Shown in pieces: positions 11,863 through 24,499 of a stretch of 64,000 nt of DNA. The position numbers and the translations under genes were made by a program. Within the stretch, counting starts at the first letter, position 1; every line of letters begins with the position of its first letter. Under the pieces are notes generated by a model. The model searched no databases and was not told the origin of the DNA. It saw nothing but the letters and a program-made list of their open reading frames with translations. Origin of the DNA: Macrotrachela quadricornifera (taxonomy: Eukaryota > Rotifera > Eurotatoria > Philodinida > Philodinidae); the NCBI GenBank assembly GCA_022393335.1, contig JAJEKB010021303.1, positions 197,768 to 261,767 of the forward strand, in the 5' to 3' direction.

Positions 11863-12992
11863 ATGGAAAATACTGAAGATTTTGAACATCTATTATCATA
11901 TCATTGGCCACATTTATTTACATCAATTGATCAAACAACAGCTATAACATTATCAAAAGTCTCATCACGTAATTGGTTAATATCAACATCAAGTGGTTCA
12001 TCATATATATTAAAAAGTGCATCATCATCATCAATAAATTCTCTTGATTTTGAACTTCAATATTTAATTGATTTAAATAGATTTTTTTCAAATGAATATC
12101 GTGTACCAATACCAATAACAACAGCAAATGGACAATCTCATGCAAATGGTAGATATTGGTTATATGAATATATTGATGGAAAAGTATATGCTGATAATGA
12201 TACATCACATTTATTTGATGAAAAAGAACTTATTTCATTAGCTAAATGTATATCAAAATATCATCAATTTTTAATGACACATTCACCATCATTAGCAACT
12301 AATAAACGAAGTACAACAAGAGAACATCTTCTTGAAGAACTTAAACAAGCTGCTGTAAATTTAATTTCTTTTTTTTTTTTTAAATAAAGAATTTTTTGTT
12401 ATTAAAATAGGATGCAATTCCTCAATCATCATCACCACCAACAACAACAAATACAACAGCAACAACTAGTATAGATTTAGTTAGTCAATATTTTGTTGGT
12501 TGTTATCCATTATTATGTCGATTATTACGTGATTCATTATCACGTCAACAAAAAACAAATATAATTCGTAGTTATCCAATACATCGAAATCTTCGTCCAT
12601 CAAAAGTTGTTTGGTCACGTGATAATCGTGTTATTGCTTTATTAGATTTTGAAAATGTAAATCATGATACATTATGGCGTGATCTTGCTGTTTGTTTATC
12701 AACATTTTGTACATCATCATCTCCATCAATAATAACTGATGTTGATAGAATGAGAATATTTATTGAAGAATATATGAAACAAATGTCTGGTGGAACAGCA
12801 AGAGTTTCATCTCAAACTGAACAAGAAGTATTTCAATTAATTGTTGATGAAATTATTTTATGTGCTATTGAAGATTTTACTTTTATTTATTGGCAATATA
12901 TTCATCAAAGAGAAAAATTTCAAGGACTTAAAGCAATGGAATTTTATTATAAAAGAGCACTTTGGCATGCTGAACATGCACTTAAAAAATAA
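11863..12992 (+). CDS. APH/choline-kinase-fold phosphotransferase-like protein with altered catalytic residues
   Basis: Two exons (11863-12354 and 12411-12992), phase 0 at the junction, 357 aa. The N lobe has the nucleotide-lobe pattern SGSSYILK followed by an acidic helix (LDFELQYL). VPIPITT and YWLYEYIDGKVY (hinge) follow. The C lobe carries HRNLRPSKVVW (residues 222-232) where active family members have HGDLxxxNVL, then ALLDFENV with Asp243 in the metal-binding DFD/DFG position, and WRDLAVCL. So the catalytic Asp is Asn224 and the metal-ligand Asn is Lys229, while Asp243 is kept: a possible pseudokinase. An Ala/Ser/Thr-rich low-complexity insert (about residues 169-184) precedes the C lobe. 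Substrate unknown. Hydroxylysine kinase was considered, but the similarity is only to the fold. Confidence 0.75.
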
Positions 12993-14990
12993 TTTCCTCG
13001 TCTTATTCTTCTTCTTCTTCTTCTCTTTTTGTTAAATAAACTATGTTTTTTTTTTCATGAAAAAAAAAAAAAAAATTTTCATCTCGAAAATATGTCATTT
13101 AGTATAATTAAATAACATTTTATCAAATTAAATTCGAACAAACAAAAGTTTATTTTACTTTTATATGCATTATCATAAAATCAAATCTAATCGTATCAAA
13201 ATTGCATATAGAATTAATAGAAGTATCAGAAAAACTCTATTTGAATATATCAAAGCGAAAGATAAATGTATATAGCAGGTGAATTAAAAATAAGTTCGGT
13301 GAATATTAATTTGATTATTAATAATAAAAGTAGGACGCAAAAAAAAATTCACATGATTGTTCTTTTTTTTCTTCTTTCAAATTAAAATATTTCTGCGCAA
13401 TAGTATGTCCTTTGGCAAATAAAAATTATTTTTCGATTTTCTTTGAAAAAATTTTTATATGTAAATTATTAAGAATATGAGATCTTTTTGAATTTGTCTC
13501 GGATTTTAATTCCAAGAAAGACAATAGTTCGGTACCTAATACTAAATAATGTATCATTATTTTAAAAGAATTTATAAAAAGAAATTTCAATACTGATGAT
13601 TTTAGATTATTCCTCTTCACGAGGGACGGGTTCTAACTGTTAAATCGCTTTTGAGTCGAGACTATGTGTGTTATGTAGATCCAAATGGGTTATAAATATT
13701 GTGAAAAAAGTTTGGAGCGCTAGCCTGTTGCTACGGAGATATTGCACTTTTACAGTAGTCTTTAAAAATGAATGCCGTGGTCCCCCTCAGGGATATCAGA
13801 AAAACTGATTTTCGAATGTTGATTTGAAACTTTGAATGAAGACAGATCTTAATCAGAATAATTTATTGTGAATGTTTTTGAGAATTTTTTTATCTATTTT
13901 TATCCTAAAATAAGAGCATCAAATCTGCAAGTTTATAGAGACAAGCTATTTGTAACTGTATCCTAAGATAGGAAGGACGAAAAAATCTGAAATAGTAGAC
14001 TAATAAATAATAAAAGTTCGCTAGATATATGTTCCTATTTCCTTTTAAATTTTTTAATAATTCATTTTACGCAAGGAAGAAAAAGCAGTTCCTGATGAAT
14101 TTTGTATAGAAACTATTAGGAATTTCTTTTTTTCTTTTGATCATAAGAATTTCTTTATTTAATCCTTGCGAAAGAAATAGATTCATGTAGTTTCATCCAG
14201 ATTAATTAACAAAGTTGTCCTTATTTTCACCAGAGCTTCTTTAAATCCGACCATTTACAGTTCAAAACAATAGATAACAAACTCTTAAACAATTTGAAAA
14301 ACATAAACATTTAACCTTTCCAATGTAATTCACTATATCTATTTAAAAAATGAAAAAAAAGATATACAGATTACGGGATGAAATTCGATGAGTACAACTA
14401 CTTTATGTATATGGGGCACTAGAAAAGTTTCTTCGCTCGATTCTTTGAAGAGCCCTAATTTAAGTTGAAGTATTCCGTTATAATGCTTAGACAAATTTAT
14501 GATTATATGCAGAATTTTGGATTTGTATTTCACTGTAGTCTATCATTTCTTTTATGCAGATAAAGGCAACTTGCTAACAGATGACCAACAATAAATGAGA
14601 GAGCTTTGCATTTATTATTATGACTCCTAATAAAGTTTATTTAAAAAAATAAAATATGCCGAAAGATGCAACATGAAAAGCTCTGCAATTAGCTAACAAT
14701 AGTTTATTGTAAATATTGTACTGGGTTTTTTTCAATGAAAAAGCAAAATTCATTGGTCTACTGTCTGCCACGCCGGCAGTGGATCAATCATAATACTGTT
14801 CATTTCGAAACGAAACATGAACAATTAACATATAATTTACATTGTAGATTGTAGAACTTACTTGAATAAAGCTTTTTATTTTAATAAGATAGCTAATGTT
14901 TGATTAAAGATTTAAAACGGTGTATTACTTTATTTTTATTCTCTTTCATTCGAATTGATTTCATTTTTTTTTAAATAATAGTTAAAAACT
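12993..14990. other. intergenic interval with a truncated MITE
   Basis: A poly(A)/T-rich 3' UTR follows the phosphotransferase gene. At 13620-13996 lies the truncated MITE listed separately. The segment 14640-14800 resembles, on the opposite strand, the segment about 48080-48200 (shared GAGCTTTTCATG and ATCTTTyGGyATATTTT blocks), so it is probably an old dispersed repeat. No gene seen. Confidence 0.5.
13620..13996 (-). mobile_element. truncated copy of the 451-bp MITE family (family A)
   Basis: It begins CGAGGGACGGGTTCTAACTG and runs AATCGCTTTTGAGTCGAGACTATG, GCTAGCC, GCCGTGGTCCCCCTCAGGGATA and GTTTATAGAGACAAGCTA. In the opposite orientation it follows the MITE at 37632-38082 block by block to about GAAATAGT, then stops. 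The distal inverted repeat is therefore missing. Several substitutions relative to the other copy show it is old. No coding capacity. Confidence 0.8.
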
Positions 14991-17900
14991 TCAGTTATAT
15001 GAACTATTCACATATACTTGAAAATTTCTCTTTAATTTTTCTATATTTTTAAGTTTTTGTTTGCCTGTTGAGGTTAAATTACAATCTTCTATATGAAGAC
15101 AATTTAGTTTTGAATGATTTCTTATCATTGAAAGAAGATCATCAACACTAGAATCAGTGATTAATCTATTGCCATTAATATATAATTCAACAAGTGTTTT
15201 GTTATCATTTTCTATTGCATATGATAATATTTGAATACCTTCATCACTAATATCATTTTTTTGTATATAAAGATGAGTTAATGATGTATTTGTTTTAAGC
15301 ATTTCAGCAAGATATTGTACACCTTCATTAGTAATTCCATTTTGTCCAAGATTAAGTATTTTAAGAGTATTATTACTGTTTGAAAGTGTTTTAACAAGAA
15401 AACGAACACCATCATCTGATATACGATTATTATGAAGATCTAATTTCTCTAATGTACGATTAGTTTTTAATGCATCTGCTAAAAACAAAATACCATCTGA
15501 AGTAATTAAATTCGAACCTAACCAGAGTTGAATACATCGTTTTTTAATAATGATATCTTTAGCGATAATTTCCATGTCTTGATCGATCAAGTCATGATCA
15601 GATAAATCTACTTTCGAGCTAACATTACATTGTAAAACTATTGATTCAAGCCTTACATTTTTGTATGGAATACGTTCTACAATGAAGCATTAAAACAGTG
15701 ATATAAAGAAAGATAATAGCAAAAAAAAAATGTCAAATATATTTTCTAAATCTGATCGAAAATTTAAATATGTTAGAAATAATTTTTTTAAGTAATCTTT
15801 TGAAATAGAATGACCTATCATCGGTGATTTTCTTAATATTAGCATGTATTATTTAATCGAATAATCACTTGTGATATTTATTTAACAATGTAGAGTTCGA
15901 AATGATTTTCTTAAAAATTTAAATTTTACAGAAATGACAAAATTTTAGGATATTTACATATTTTGATTCTGTTTATAAGTGTCAACTCTATTTATAACTT
16001 CTAGTCTTTTTTTTATAAATCTAGCAGTATGTGAAGTCGAGCTTATATTAAAAATATCGAAAATTTTAATCTAACCAAATCAGTATTGCCGACAGAATTA
16101 AACAGCTTTGCACACACATCCTTGTGTTTCAAATTCCGATCATATCGAATGTTTTTCTGTCTTATTCTTTCTACATATGATTTTTCTTTCCATTCATTAG
16201 CTATTATTGAATCCGAAACGTTATTCATTTTCGAAAATTCTACCGTTCATCCAAAACTTAGAGCTATAACTGATTTGCTCCATGTCCATAAATCGCATAA
16301 ATGTTTATGAACTCCTGTACGAACGTACCGAAGGGGGAGCGCCATGAGACTCGTGCCTCCTCCAGAAAATTTCTAGGTACGTACTTGAACTCCTCTGAGA
16401 GGTATAAATCATTAATGAATTTATGAGTAGAACAGACTTGATAAAAAAACTCTCACCCTTAAGTAGCGTAAATTGAGGCGATCTACTACGTCCCTTGACT
16501 GTAGATTCGAACTACTACTCTGCCAACAAATACATTTATGTTAGGGATTAAGATTTCGGCTACAGCCGAGGGAATAGCTTGTGATGACTGCGGATATCCT
16601 GTAATATAGTACTTGAGCTTGTAAAGGTAGCACTAAAAGACTTTTTGCTCTGGCATACATTCGAACTACTACGGTGTGGACAAACACGCAAACATAATAT
16701 CATTCGTCAGGATTCAGATCCTAACTATAGTCAAGGAAATAATTAATATTAATTATACACTGATCTCAGATTCGAATTTTCTACTCTCGATTACCTTCGG
16801 TCAAACTTCTGAAGCACTTATTGTTGAACTATCATTGATTTAGTACATACTTGATTCTGATTGGCTTAGACAGGCACACAAACTTTAGAGATGTGGTCTC
16901 CAGCATAACTCTTTCCTTGAGAAAAGTAAATAGTAAAGTTTCATCAAAACCTCGAAAGATCTTAATAGATTCGAACTAATACGCTGCGGACAAACACATA
17001 CTGACACGGAGTCAGTTTCAGACTTAAGACTCTTACTACAACCAAGGGAATACTTTTGTTTATTTATATCAGTTTATAAATCAACCGATTTTAGACTCTT
17101 CAGTGTTATTCAAGGAATTGTTTTAAATATGTGATTAAAAGACAAAGGACATTTAATTCACCAGAATTATTCATTTTTCGCAAAAGAAAGTAACTAAATA
17201 TCTAGAAAATGTGTAAACATATAAACTCACCAATTTGAGTTGTATTATTATTATGTAATTGTTGATTCGTAGGAGTTTGACTGGTGGACTGAGGTTGAAA
17301 ATTTAAATAAATCTTTTTACGGAGTGAGGTGACTCGAAAGGGACATTGCTGATTGTTGCTTTCTATCATGACATCATCACACACATGATTCATCACTTCA
17401 TCAATCGTTAGATTAGGTTCAATAATATGTTGACGAAGATGTGATGTAAAAATACCATTTCGTCGATTTTTTGATCCATCTAAGGCTGTTTTATTTGCTG
17501 CACAAGCAAAAGCAATGTACGAACCATTGACTGCTTCCATGCTTGAAAGACCACCCGTTCCAATTTGACTTTTTGTTGCAGCTTCATTAGGCATAAGATA
17601 GCTTCGACAACAATCAAGTAAAATTATAGCTGCTGATGGATTTCGATCCATAATTTTCTCAAGAGTAGCTTGAACATGTATAGCTCGATATTTAACATCT
17701 GTACGACTTTGTATTCGATCATCATCAACAGGTAAAAGAAAATTCTGATCATTCCATTGTGTACCATGACCTGAGAAAAAGAAGATGACTAGATCACCTG
17801 AATCAATTTTATTCGTAAAATTATCGATTAATCTATCCATTTGTTCATAGGTCAAATTATATTTATCATCAACTTGAAATTGAATCTTACGAAGTTGATC

Positions 17901-18026
17901 CCCAAGATCTTTAGCATCATTAATACAACATCGAAGTATATTTCCTCTCCTATAATTATTATTACCAATGAGAAGAGCTTTTTTTCCACCAATCGATCTT
18001 GCTATGAATGATCTTGCATATGCCAT
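14991..18026 (-). CDS. caspase-like (C14) protease domain fused to leucine-rich repeats
   Basis: Two exons on the minus strand: 18026-17231 (caspase domain) and 15676-14991 (LRRs). The donor GTGAGT follows ...CAAATTG and the acceptor is TTCATTGTAG. Phase 1 joins perfectly (G+AA makes Glu), giving 493 aa. Residues 14-200 are a C14 caspase/metacaspase-like fold: KKALLIGNNNYR, FFFSGHGTQ (catalytic His87) and ILLDCCRS (catalytic Cys140 in the QACRG-equivalent place). After a Gln/Asn/Thr-rich linker, about residues 310-490 hold ribonuclease-inhibitor-type LRRs (LEKLDLHNNRISDDG, LKILNLGQNGITNEG and so on, about 28 residues each). No NACHT, CARD or death domain is visible. A role as an LRR-sensing cell-death or immune protease is inference from domains. 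The 1.55-kb intron is far longer than others here. Alternative: two separate genes, disfavoured by the exact phase match and by no start codon for the LRR part. Confidence 0.82.
15677..17230 (-). other. long intron of the caspase-LRR gene, with three degenerate repeat units
   Basis: Three diverged copies of a unit of about 100 bp lie near 16500-16590, 16665-16745 and 16970-17055. Each has the core TTCGAACTAmTACkmTG, then wGACAAACACrya, then a TTAAGA/CTACArCCrAGGGAAT block. The copies are spaced irregularly (about 170 and 310 bp). A related block with TTCGAATTCTTCGGCC and AAGCAAGCAAACAA occurs near 48770-48870. This is most likely remains of an interspersed repeat. No separate gene is evident in the intron. 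Confidence 0.5.
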
Positions 18027-19883
18027 ACTATTATCGAATGAATTGATTTATGACCTTTTAACAAAGATAGTTTAAAAGAAAAATTATTCAATCTATAATA
18101 CGTGATTTTAATGATAAGAATTGTTTGTCTACAATAATAATAAATATACTTTGAATCCAAAGAAACTTGATAAAAAAAAAGAAAATATTTTAAGCATAGA
18201 AAAACATTAATACGAGCAATAAACTATTCTAAAGAGGAAGAAAAGAAGCGTTACTAGTAAAAGTAAAAAATGAAGAAAAAAAATTTGTGACTACTGAAAG
18301 AGTTTAACAGAAAAGAAGAACAGAATCAACATTTTTTATTATAGAACTGTTAATGTTATACAGAATTGTTATTGACATTACTGAAGGAAAATGAAATAAA
18401 GATTTTCACTGGGAAAAAAAAACGAGACATGACAAAAAACGATTTAAAAAATAAAAATTTATATGATGTAACAAAAAAATCAGTCGAAAGAAAGAAAAAA
18501 CACTGTCGATTACAACGAGTGTTTTACACGTAAATATGATTCAAGATTGTATTTTTATATAATAAAAAGGTTAATTTAGTGAAGATATCTTGTTGATCTA
18601 AGATTTTTATTATGTTCTGTACAATGACGAAAAACAATTTAAATCTGAATCATAAAATGTTTAATCAATCCAATGAGCATGTATTTCTCTTCTTTGTAAA
18701 AGTCAATAGTTGATATGAAAAATTACTACATTATTATTTCGTGTAATACAAAAGAAGAACAAAATAATGCGATGTCATTTTCAAATGACAATAGTTCACT
18801 ACAAATTATTACAATTGATCGAAACTTTCGATAGAGAAAATGTCTACACAATCTTTAAGTAACAGAATGAATCATTGATGACTCATGATAATTATTACAC
18901 GAGTGGAAGTATTTATTTACACCTATGAAAGAAAAGAAGAGAAAAAATAATAAAACTACCATATAGTAAGTGATGGATTGCAACAGCGAATATATGCTTC
19001 AATGAATCTATTGTTATATTATGAATACTCTTGTTCGAATACAAAATGAAAAATAAATAACTACATCAACGAATTATCAACAGAGAATACTCGATGAAGA
19101 ATACTTTACCACAAGAGTATACACATTTATACAACCATGAAGAACATGATGTTGAATATGGGTGAGCTTTATTATTGAGAGTTGTTTACAATTAATAAAA
19201 GTTCGTTCATCTATTGTTGTTTTAATAGGAATTTTTTGACTAAAGTAGAAGTGAGAATGTTTAAGATATCGTGACATAAAATGTACAGATATTACATGGA
19301 GGACATATTGGATTTGTGCTCAGACAGTATAGAATTACCCAACTTTCAGTACATATAGCATCTTATGTAAGAGATGATTAGAAAAATACTTTAAGATTAT
19401 GTACAATCAGTTTTGAACTAGTAATCCATTGATACAGTCATTTTGCTAAGACATATCCATGAATTTCATGTGTAGAATTTAGATCATATAAATAGATCTA
19501 TTTGATAAGTAACCAAAATGCTCCTATCTCATCTACAATCACATGAAACGGATCATGTCTATTTAGCCTTGAACGCCACATATATTTACATAGATGTGAA
19601 TCAACTTTGGACTTCGCTAAGCTCTTTCGATAATTTGCGGGTGGACTCCGTTTATCAGATCCACCAAATCGTACTTGTGATTGATGGTAAGATGATGCAT
19701 ACCAAAGGAAAGGAACCATGAAATTCAATATCGTAAGGAAATGATAATAAAATAAAAAAATATAAATATCGAAGCATCTAGTTATTAAATAAACTTAAAG
19801 AGTAATTTTATTAATAATGTTTTTTATGTAAAAAAAAAAAAAATTTTCTAGAAAAAGAAAGAGAATATTAAAATTGAATTAAT
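18027..19883. other. intergenic, no gene recognised
   Basis: AT-rich sequence. The short frames at 19077-19277 and 19498-19728 (minus) have no domain, no splice continuation and no supporting context. The first 150 bases should contain the promoter of the minus-strand caspase gene. Confidence 0.5.
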
Positions 19884-21410
19884 TTAATTTCTATCCATAT
19901 TAATATTATGAACAAGTAATTCTTCTCGTGGTAATATAATTGATAATTTATAAATTGGTTCTTCATCTAAATCAAAATTTGATGAAACATCAAATAAATG
20001 TTTAAGTATTTTTTGAAATCTTTCAGCTAATGTTTGAATTGTTTGTTCTTCAAATAATTTATTTGAATAATCAAAATAAAATTCAATTATATTTTTTTCA
20101 ATATTACATATAACATTTAATGTTAAATCAATTGGTGTTAATTTATCATCACGTTTAAATATTTCATGATTTGTTAATAAAATTTGTTTTAAAATAAGAT
20201 TATTATCTGGATTAAGTTTCCATTGATCATCTTCAATAAAAACTCGAAGTGATATTTGAGAAAATGGATATTGAATTGAAGAAAATTTTCTTAAATATGC
20301 AATTAAATTTTGATATGGATAATATGAATTATCTTTTATATTTAAACATAATTGTTCAACTTGTTTAATAAGTTCATTAAAAGATTTATGTGGATCTAAT
20401 TGTAAACGATAAATATTTATATTTTCAAATGGTCCTATTATATTATTTAATTCATTTCGATAACGATTTGCTGTTATACCTGTTATACATATATCTTCAT
20501 TTTTTGTTAATTTAAATATAAATGCATAAAATGTTGATAAAAATAATCGAAATAAATTAATATTATGTTTTTGTTTATAACGAAAGATTTGTCGAGTTAA
20601 TGATTTATCAATATAAAAAGCATAATATGAACCAGATGATAATCCATTAAACATTTTATCATCATATGGAAGATCAATTCTTAATTTAAAATCATAATCA
20701 GAAAATAAATCTTCCCAAAAATTTTCTACTTTATTTAGATTTAATTGACGTTCATAATAAGAAAAATCAATATATCTTAATTGATTTTCATCAATATTTA
20801 ATTTCTCATTTTGATATGCATATGTTAATTCTTTTAAAAATAAATATTTTGAATATTGATCAATAGCTGAATGATGAAATATAAATAATATATAATCATT
20901 TTTAATTAAACGATTTTTATCTCCTTCATATTGTTGTAATAAATGACAACGAAATATTGTACCATTATTTAAATCAAAATATTTTGATATTTGTTCTTTA
21001 TATATTAATTGATTAATTTTTTCAATATCATTTACATCTAAATGAGTTAATTCAAATGAATAATAATTATCATCATTTGGTTGATGAATTATTTGTTTAA
21101 TACAATGATCAATTGAATCATAATCTAATGATGTACGAAATATTTCATGTTTATTTAATACATATTTTAATGCTTGATGAAAACGTTTTATTAATAAAAA
21201 TCCATCTTCTATTTGATAAATAAGAATTGAATTATAATTAAATAATTTTTCATCAGTTTTTATATTAGCTATTCGAATTGATTCATCAAGCCAAATACGT
21301 TCTTGACTATATGATGATTTACCTAAGAAAAAAAAACGGATTTATTTTATTTTATTTAACATATACAAACCTTTTAAAATTTTTAATCGTTTCCATTCTT
21401 CAGTCGTCAT
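19884..21410 (-). CDS. free-standing non-ribosomal-peptide-synthetase condensation-domain protein
   Basis: Two exons on the minus strand: 21410-21371 (13 codons plus 1 nt) and 21322-19884, joined GT-AG in phase, 492 aa. The whole protein is one condensation domain. SYSQERIWLDE near residue 18 corresponds to the first core motif (SxAQxRLW). FHHSAIDQ (His163, His164, Asp168) corresponds to HHxxxDG, with both His and the Asp kept but Gln in place of Gly. Later come ICITGITANRYRNELNNIIGPFEN and a C-terminal ...LFEEQTIQTLAERFQKIL helix typical of the domain end. No adenylation or carrier domain is present on either side. The family forms amide or ester bonds between carrier-bound acyl groups. A stand-alone copy could acylate a soluble substrate or be a relic. 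NRPS-type genes in bdelloids are known to be of foreign origin; that this one is, is inference. Confidence 0.85.
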
Positions 21411-22855
21411 TTTATTAATTAGAAAAAAATTTTTCTAAAACAAAACAAACCTTCAAACAATATATTTCTTTATCTACATTATGTGTATTGGCCAACGATC
21501 GATTTACCTTAATAATCTAATCATTCAACCATATCCTTTGTATATTAATCATTCAAAAATTTTCTCTCTTTAATACATATATATGTATACAAACAATAGA
21601 TAAATGTCTATTGAAAATTCAACATATAACCACGTTTTATTTTCTTATATTGAATATTACGGTATGTAGGAGACTCTTTTTTTCAAAATCCTATTCTTTT
21701 TACGATCGTATTTATGTAATATAATCATTGTATTCGCGTGCGTCTCTCGTCAGTAAGAAAACGGGTCACTTTTTTCTTTCTCTTTTTCTTCGTTTAAATA
21801 GAAAAATATATTTTATTTTATTACAATAATATTTACCATTACAATTACGAACGAAAAAAGAAATATGTTTCATACTAAGTTGTCCTTAGAAATATCATAT
21901 CTTAATAGAAACTATAGATCGTATAGCATAACATAATAAATAGTATAAATTTTAGATAATTCAATGATACAAACGTAGTTATAGTACGTAAATAGTAATC
22001 ATTTACGTGTTGTATTGTTCGTGTGAGAAATATTTAACATATTAAACTGCTCCATAAGATAGTATAATATTAAGCTTCACTCATTTTGAATTAATTATAT
22101 GATGTATCGAGTAGATTATACACAAAATAGAATAGTAAATGAATATGATATATTAACATGAATAAATGACGCTTATTAACTTTAATTATTCTTTTATTTC
22201 TGCTCATGTTTAATATCAGTACCTTGATCTTTAGTTATGGCTGACTAATTTGTTTTATTTGATTATTAGATCCAGTGATTATTACTTTAATCTTATAATA
22301 CTGATAACAGGTAAAGTTCTCATTCCATAAATTAACAGATTCATTTTTACAGTATAGAAAATTTCGAATTCTGACTTAAATTTTATGTATGTTGACCTTG
22401 AAAAATTATTTATTTGTACCTTTATACGATGTATAGAATAATATAATACTTTCACTTGATGTACTCTATTAACTATATTATTTAATTTATAAAAACTATA
22501 GAAAAATCTATCAAATTTTATTTTTCGTTTTAATTTAATGTTAGATATTATTATGAAAATAGTACTTTCATAGATCTAGGTATTGAAGAATAAGCATAGA
22601 AATGTTTGCGTGATATGCTATTTAAAAATAATAATGCAAAAGTATTCCATCTATCTATATGTGTGAATAGTTGAATGGATGTTTAAGAATAGCCAATGGA
22701 TGTATAGATATGATTATATAAACGTAATAATGTTAGCATAGTCTCACGCTGTGAATGAAGGACCTTGATTTATTTGAAATGCGTTTTTTTTATGTTCTGT
22801 ATTATATAAAAGACAAAATGTTACACATTTTTTATTTCGTTCGTAATATAGTCTA
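21411..22855. other. intergenic region between divergent genes
   Basis: It separates the minus-strand condensation-domain gene from the plus-strand riboflavin transporter, so it holds both promoters. The sequence is AT-rich with no frame or repeat I can name. A T-rich/TTCGTTCGTAATATAG stretch lies just upstream of the transporter ATG. Confidence 0.5.
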
Positions 22856-24499
22856 ATGGAAGCTGATAAGGATATGGTTAACAATGTGCAAAGAAAAAAA
22901 GTAACATCAAAAAAACTACTTGGTTATATATTATTTTTGTAAGTTTTATTTAAAAATAAAATCAAAAAAAATTTTTGTATATTAAAATAGATTATTTGGT
23001 ATTGGCACATGGCTTAATCTAAATGGTATATGGATAGAATTACCATTATTAATTCCTAGTTTATCTGAAGGATGGGCATTATCACCACAATTAGGAATGG
23101 CAAGCAATATAGCAAATATAGGTCCATTAATAATAGCATTAATTCGTCATATAATAGGTGAATCATCAGCTTATGAAGTTCCATCGATATGTGTGATATT
23201 TATTGTTGGAATATCAGGTCCATTAATACTTGCATTTACTTGGTTTAAACAAGTTTATTTTAATGGAAAATATCGTTCATTATATTTATTAATTCTTGGA
23301 TTTTTTCTTGCATTAGTTAATTGTACATCATCTGTAACATATTTACCATTTGTTAATCGTTTTGATAAACATTGGTTAAATATTTATTTTGCTGGTGAAT
23401 CATTAGCATCATTAATTCCAGCTATGATTGGTCTTATGCAAGTAAATGAATTTTTTTTTTTTTCTTTTTATAATATTTTAAGTTAATTTATTTGCATTAA
23501 AAAAAAAAATTAACCAGGGTGTTGGTCAAAAACCTGAATGTATTCCTGAATCATTAAATTCAACAAAATTAAAAGCAAAACATTATCCACCTCGATTTTC
23601 AGTTAAAGTTTATTTAATTTGTCTTAGTATAATTATGTTAATATCATTTATTGCATTTCTTATACTTTGGAAAAATCAACGAAAAGAAAAAAAAAAACAG
23701 ATAAATGCTGAACAAGTTATTGCTGGAGAAAATCCTCAAAGTTCATTAATAACAGTTAATAATGATGAAGTTGCTGTTGAAATAGAAGATAAAAATGATG
23801 AAAAATTTTCATTTCAAACAATAATTTATTTAATAATTATACTTTGGACAAGTATACTTTTAATTGGTTGTATACCATCGATTAATTCATATTCACTTAA
23901 TCCATATGGAGCTTCAACATTTCATTATGTTCTTATTATATGTAAATTTTATTTATTTTTTTTTTTTTTTCATTGTAAAAAAAATGTTTATTTTAGGTCA
24001 ATGTTGTTATCCATTGGTATCATTTTTTGCTACTGTCCGTAGAAGTTTATTTAAAGTATCAATAATAGGAATTATTGTATCAACTATATCTGGTACATTA
24101 GCTTTTTGTTATATTTTTATAACAGGTTTGTTTTATATTATTTTTGCGAAAGATTATTTTGTTTTTTGTTAAAGCATCTAAATCACCATGTTCACCTTTT
24201 GTTGATGAATGGTTTGGAAGTTATGTTGTTGTAAGTAGATTTATTTTAATAAATGAAATATTATTAATTTATATATATATATATAGGCTTTTATGTGGAT
24301 ACTTGTTTATATAATATTTTATTATGAACGAATTTGTCTTGGAAATTATTTTAATGAAACATCTGGACATCGAGGACTTTTTTGGTATGGACTTTTAACA
24401 CAAGCAGGAGCATTTATTGGAGCTGTTTTTATATTTGGATTAACATATTTTGATTACTTTGAAGAACGAGATTTATGTACTAATTATAAATGTCGTTAA
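22856..24499 (+). CDS. riboflavin transporter, SLC52A family
   Basis: Six exons: 22856-22938, 22991-23441, 23518-23941, 23997-24125, 24175-24230, 24287-24499. All junctions are GT-AG and in phase, giving 451 aa, the usual size of SLC52 proteins. The first transmembrane region carries the family signature WLNLNGIWIELPLL...LSEGWALSPQL, followed by ANIGPLI. Further hydrophobic segments follow in the family order, with a charged cytoplasmic loop (KNQRKEKKKQ onward, Asp/Glu/Asn-rich) in the middle. The last exon encodes an amphipathic membrane segment plus a short C terminus. SLC52 proteins take up riboflavin at the plasma membrane. Start at the first in-frame ATG; the preceding 27 residues are a charged cytoplasmic N terminus. 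Paralogue assignment (A1/A2/A3) cannot be made. Confidence 0.92.

Noticed and set aside
11863..12992. Identification as hydroxylysine kinase (HYKK/AGPHD1)
   Set aside because: Only fold-level motifs are shared; the sequence around the catalytic loop and the hinge does not follow HYKK.
14991..15590. Separate small LRR gene
   Set aside because: Its apparent start is TTG, the frame is open further upstream to a good acceptor, and it joins the caspase exon exactly in phase.
19498..19728. Overlapping frames of 67-76 codons on both strands
   Set aside because: No domain, no splice context, and mutually antisense; cannot be supported as a gene.
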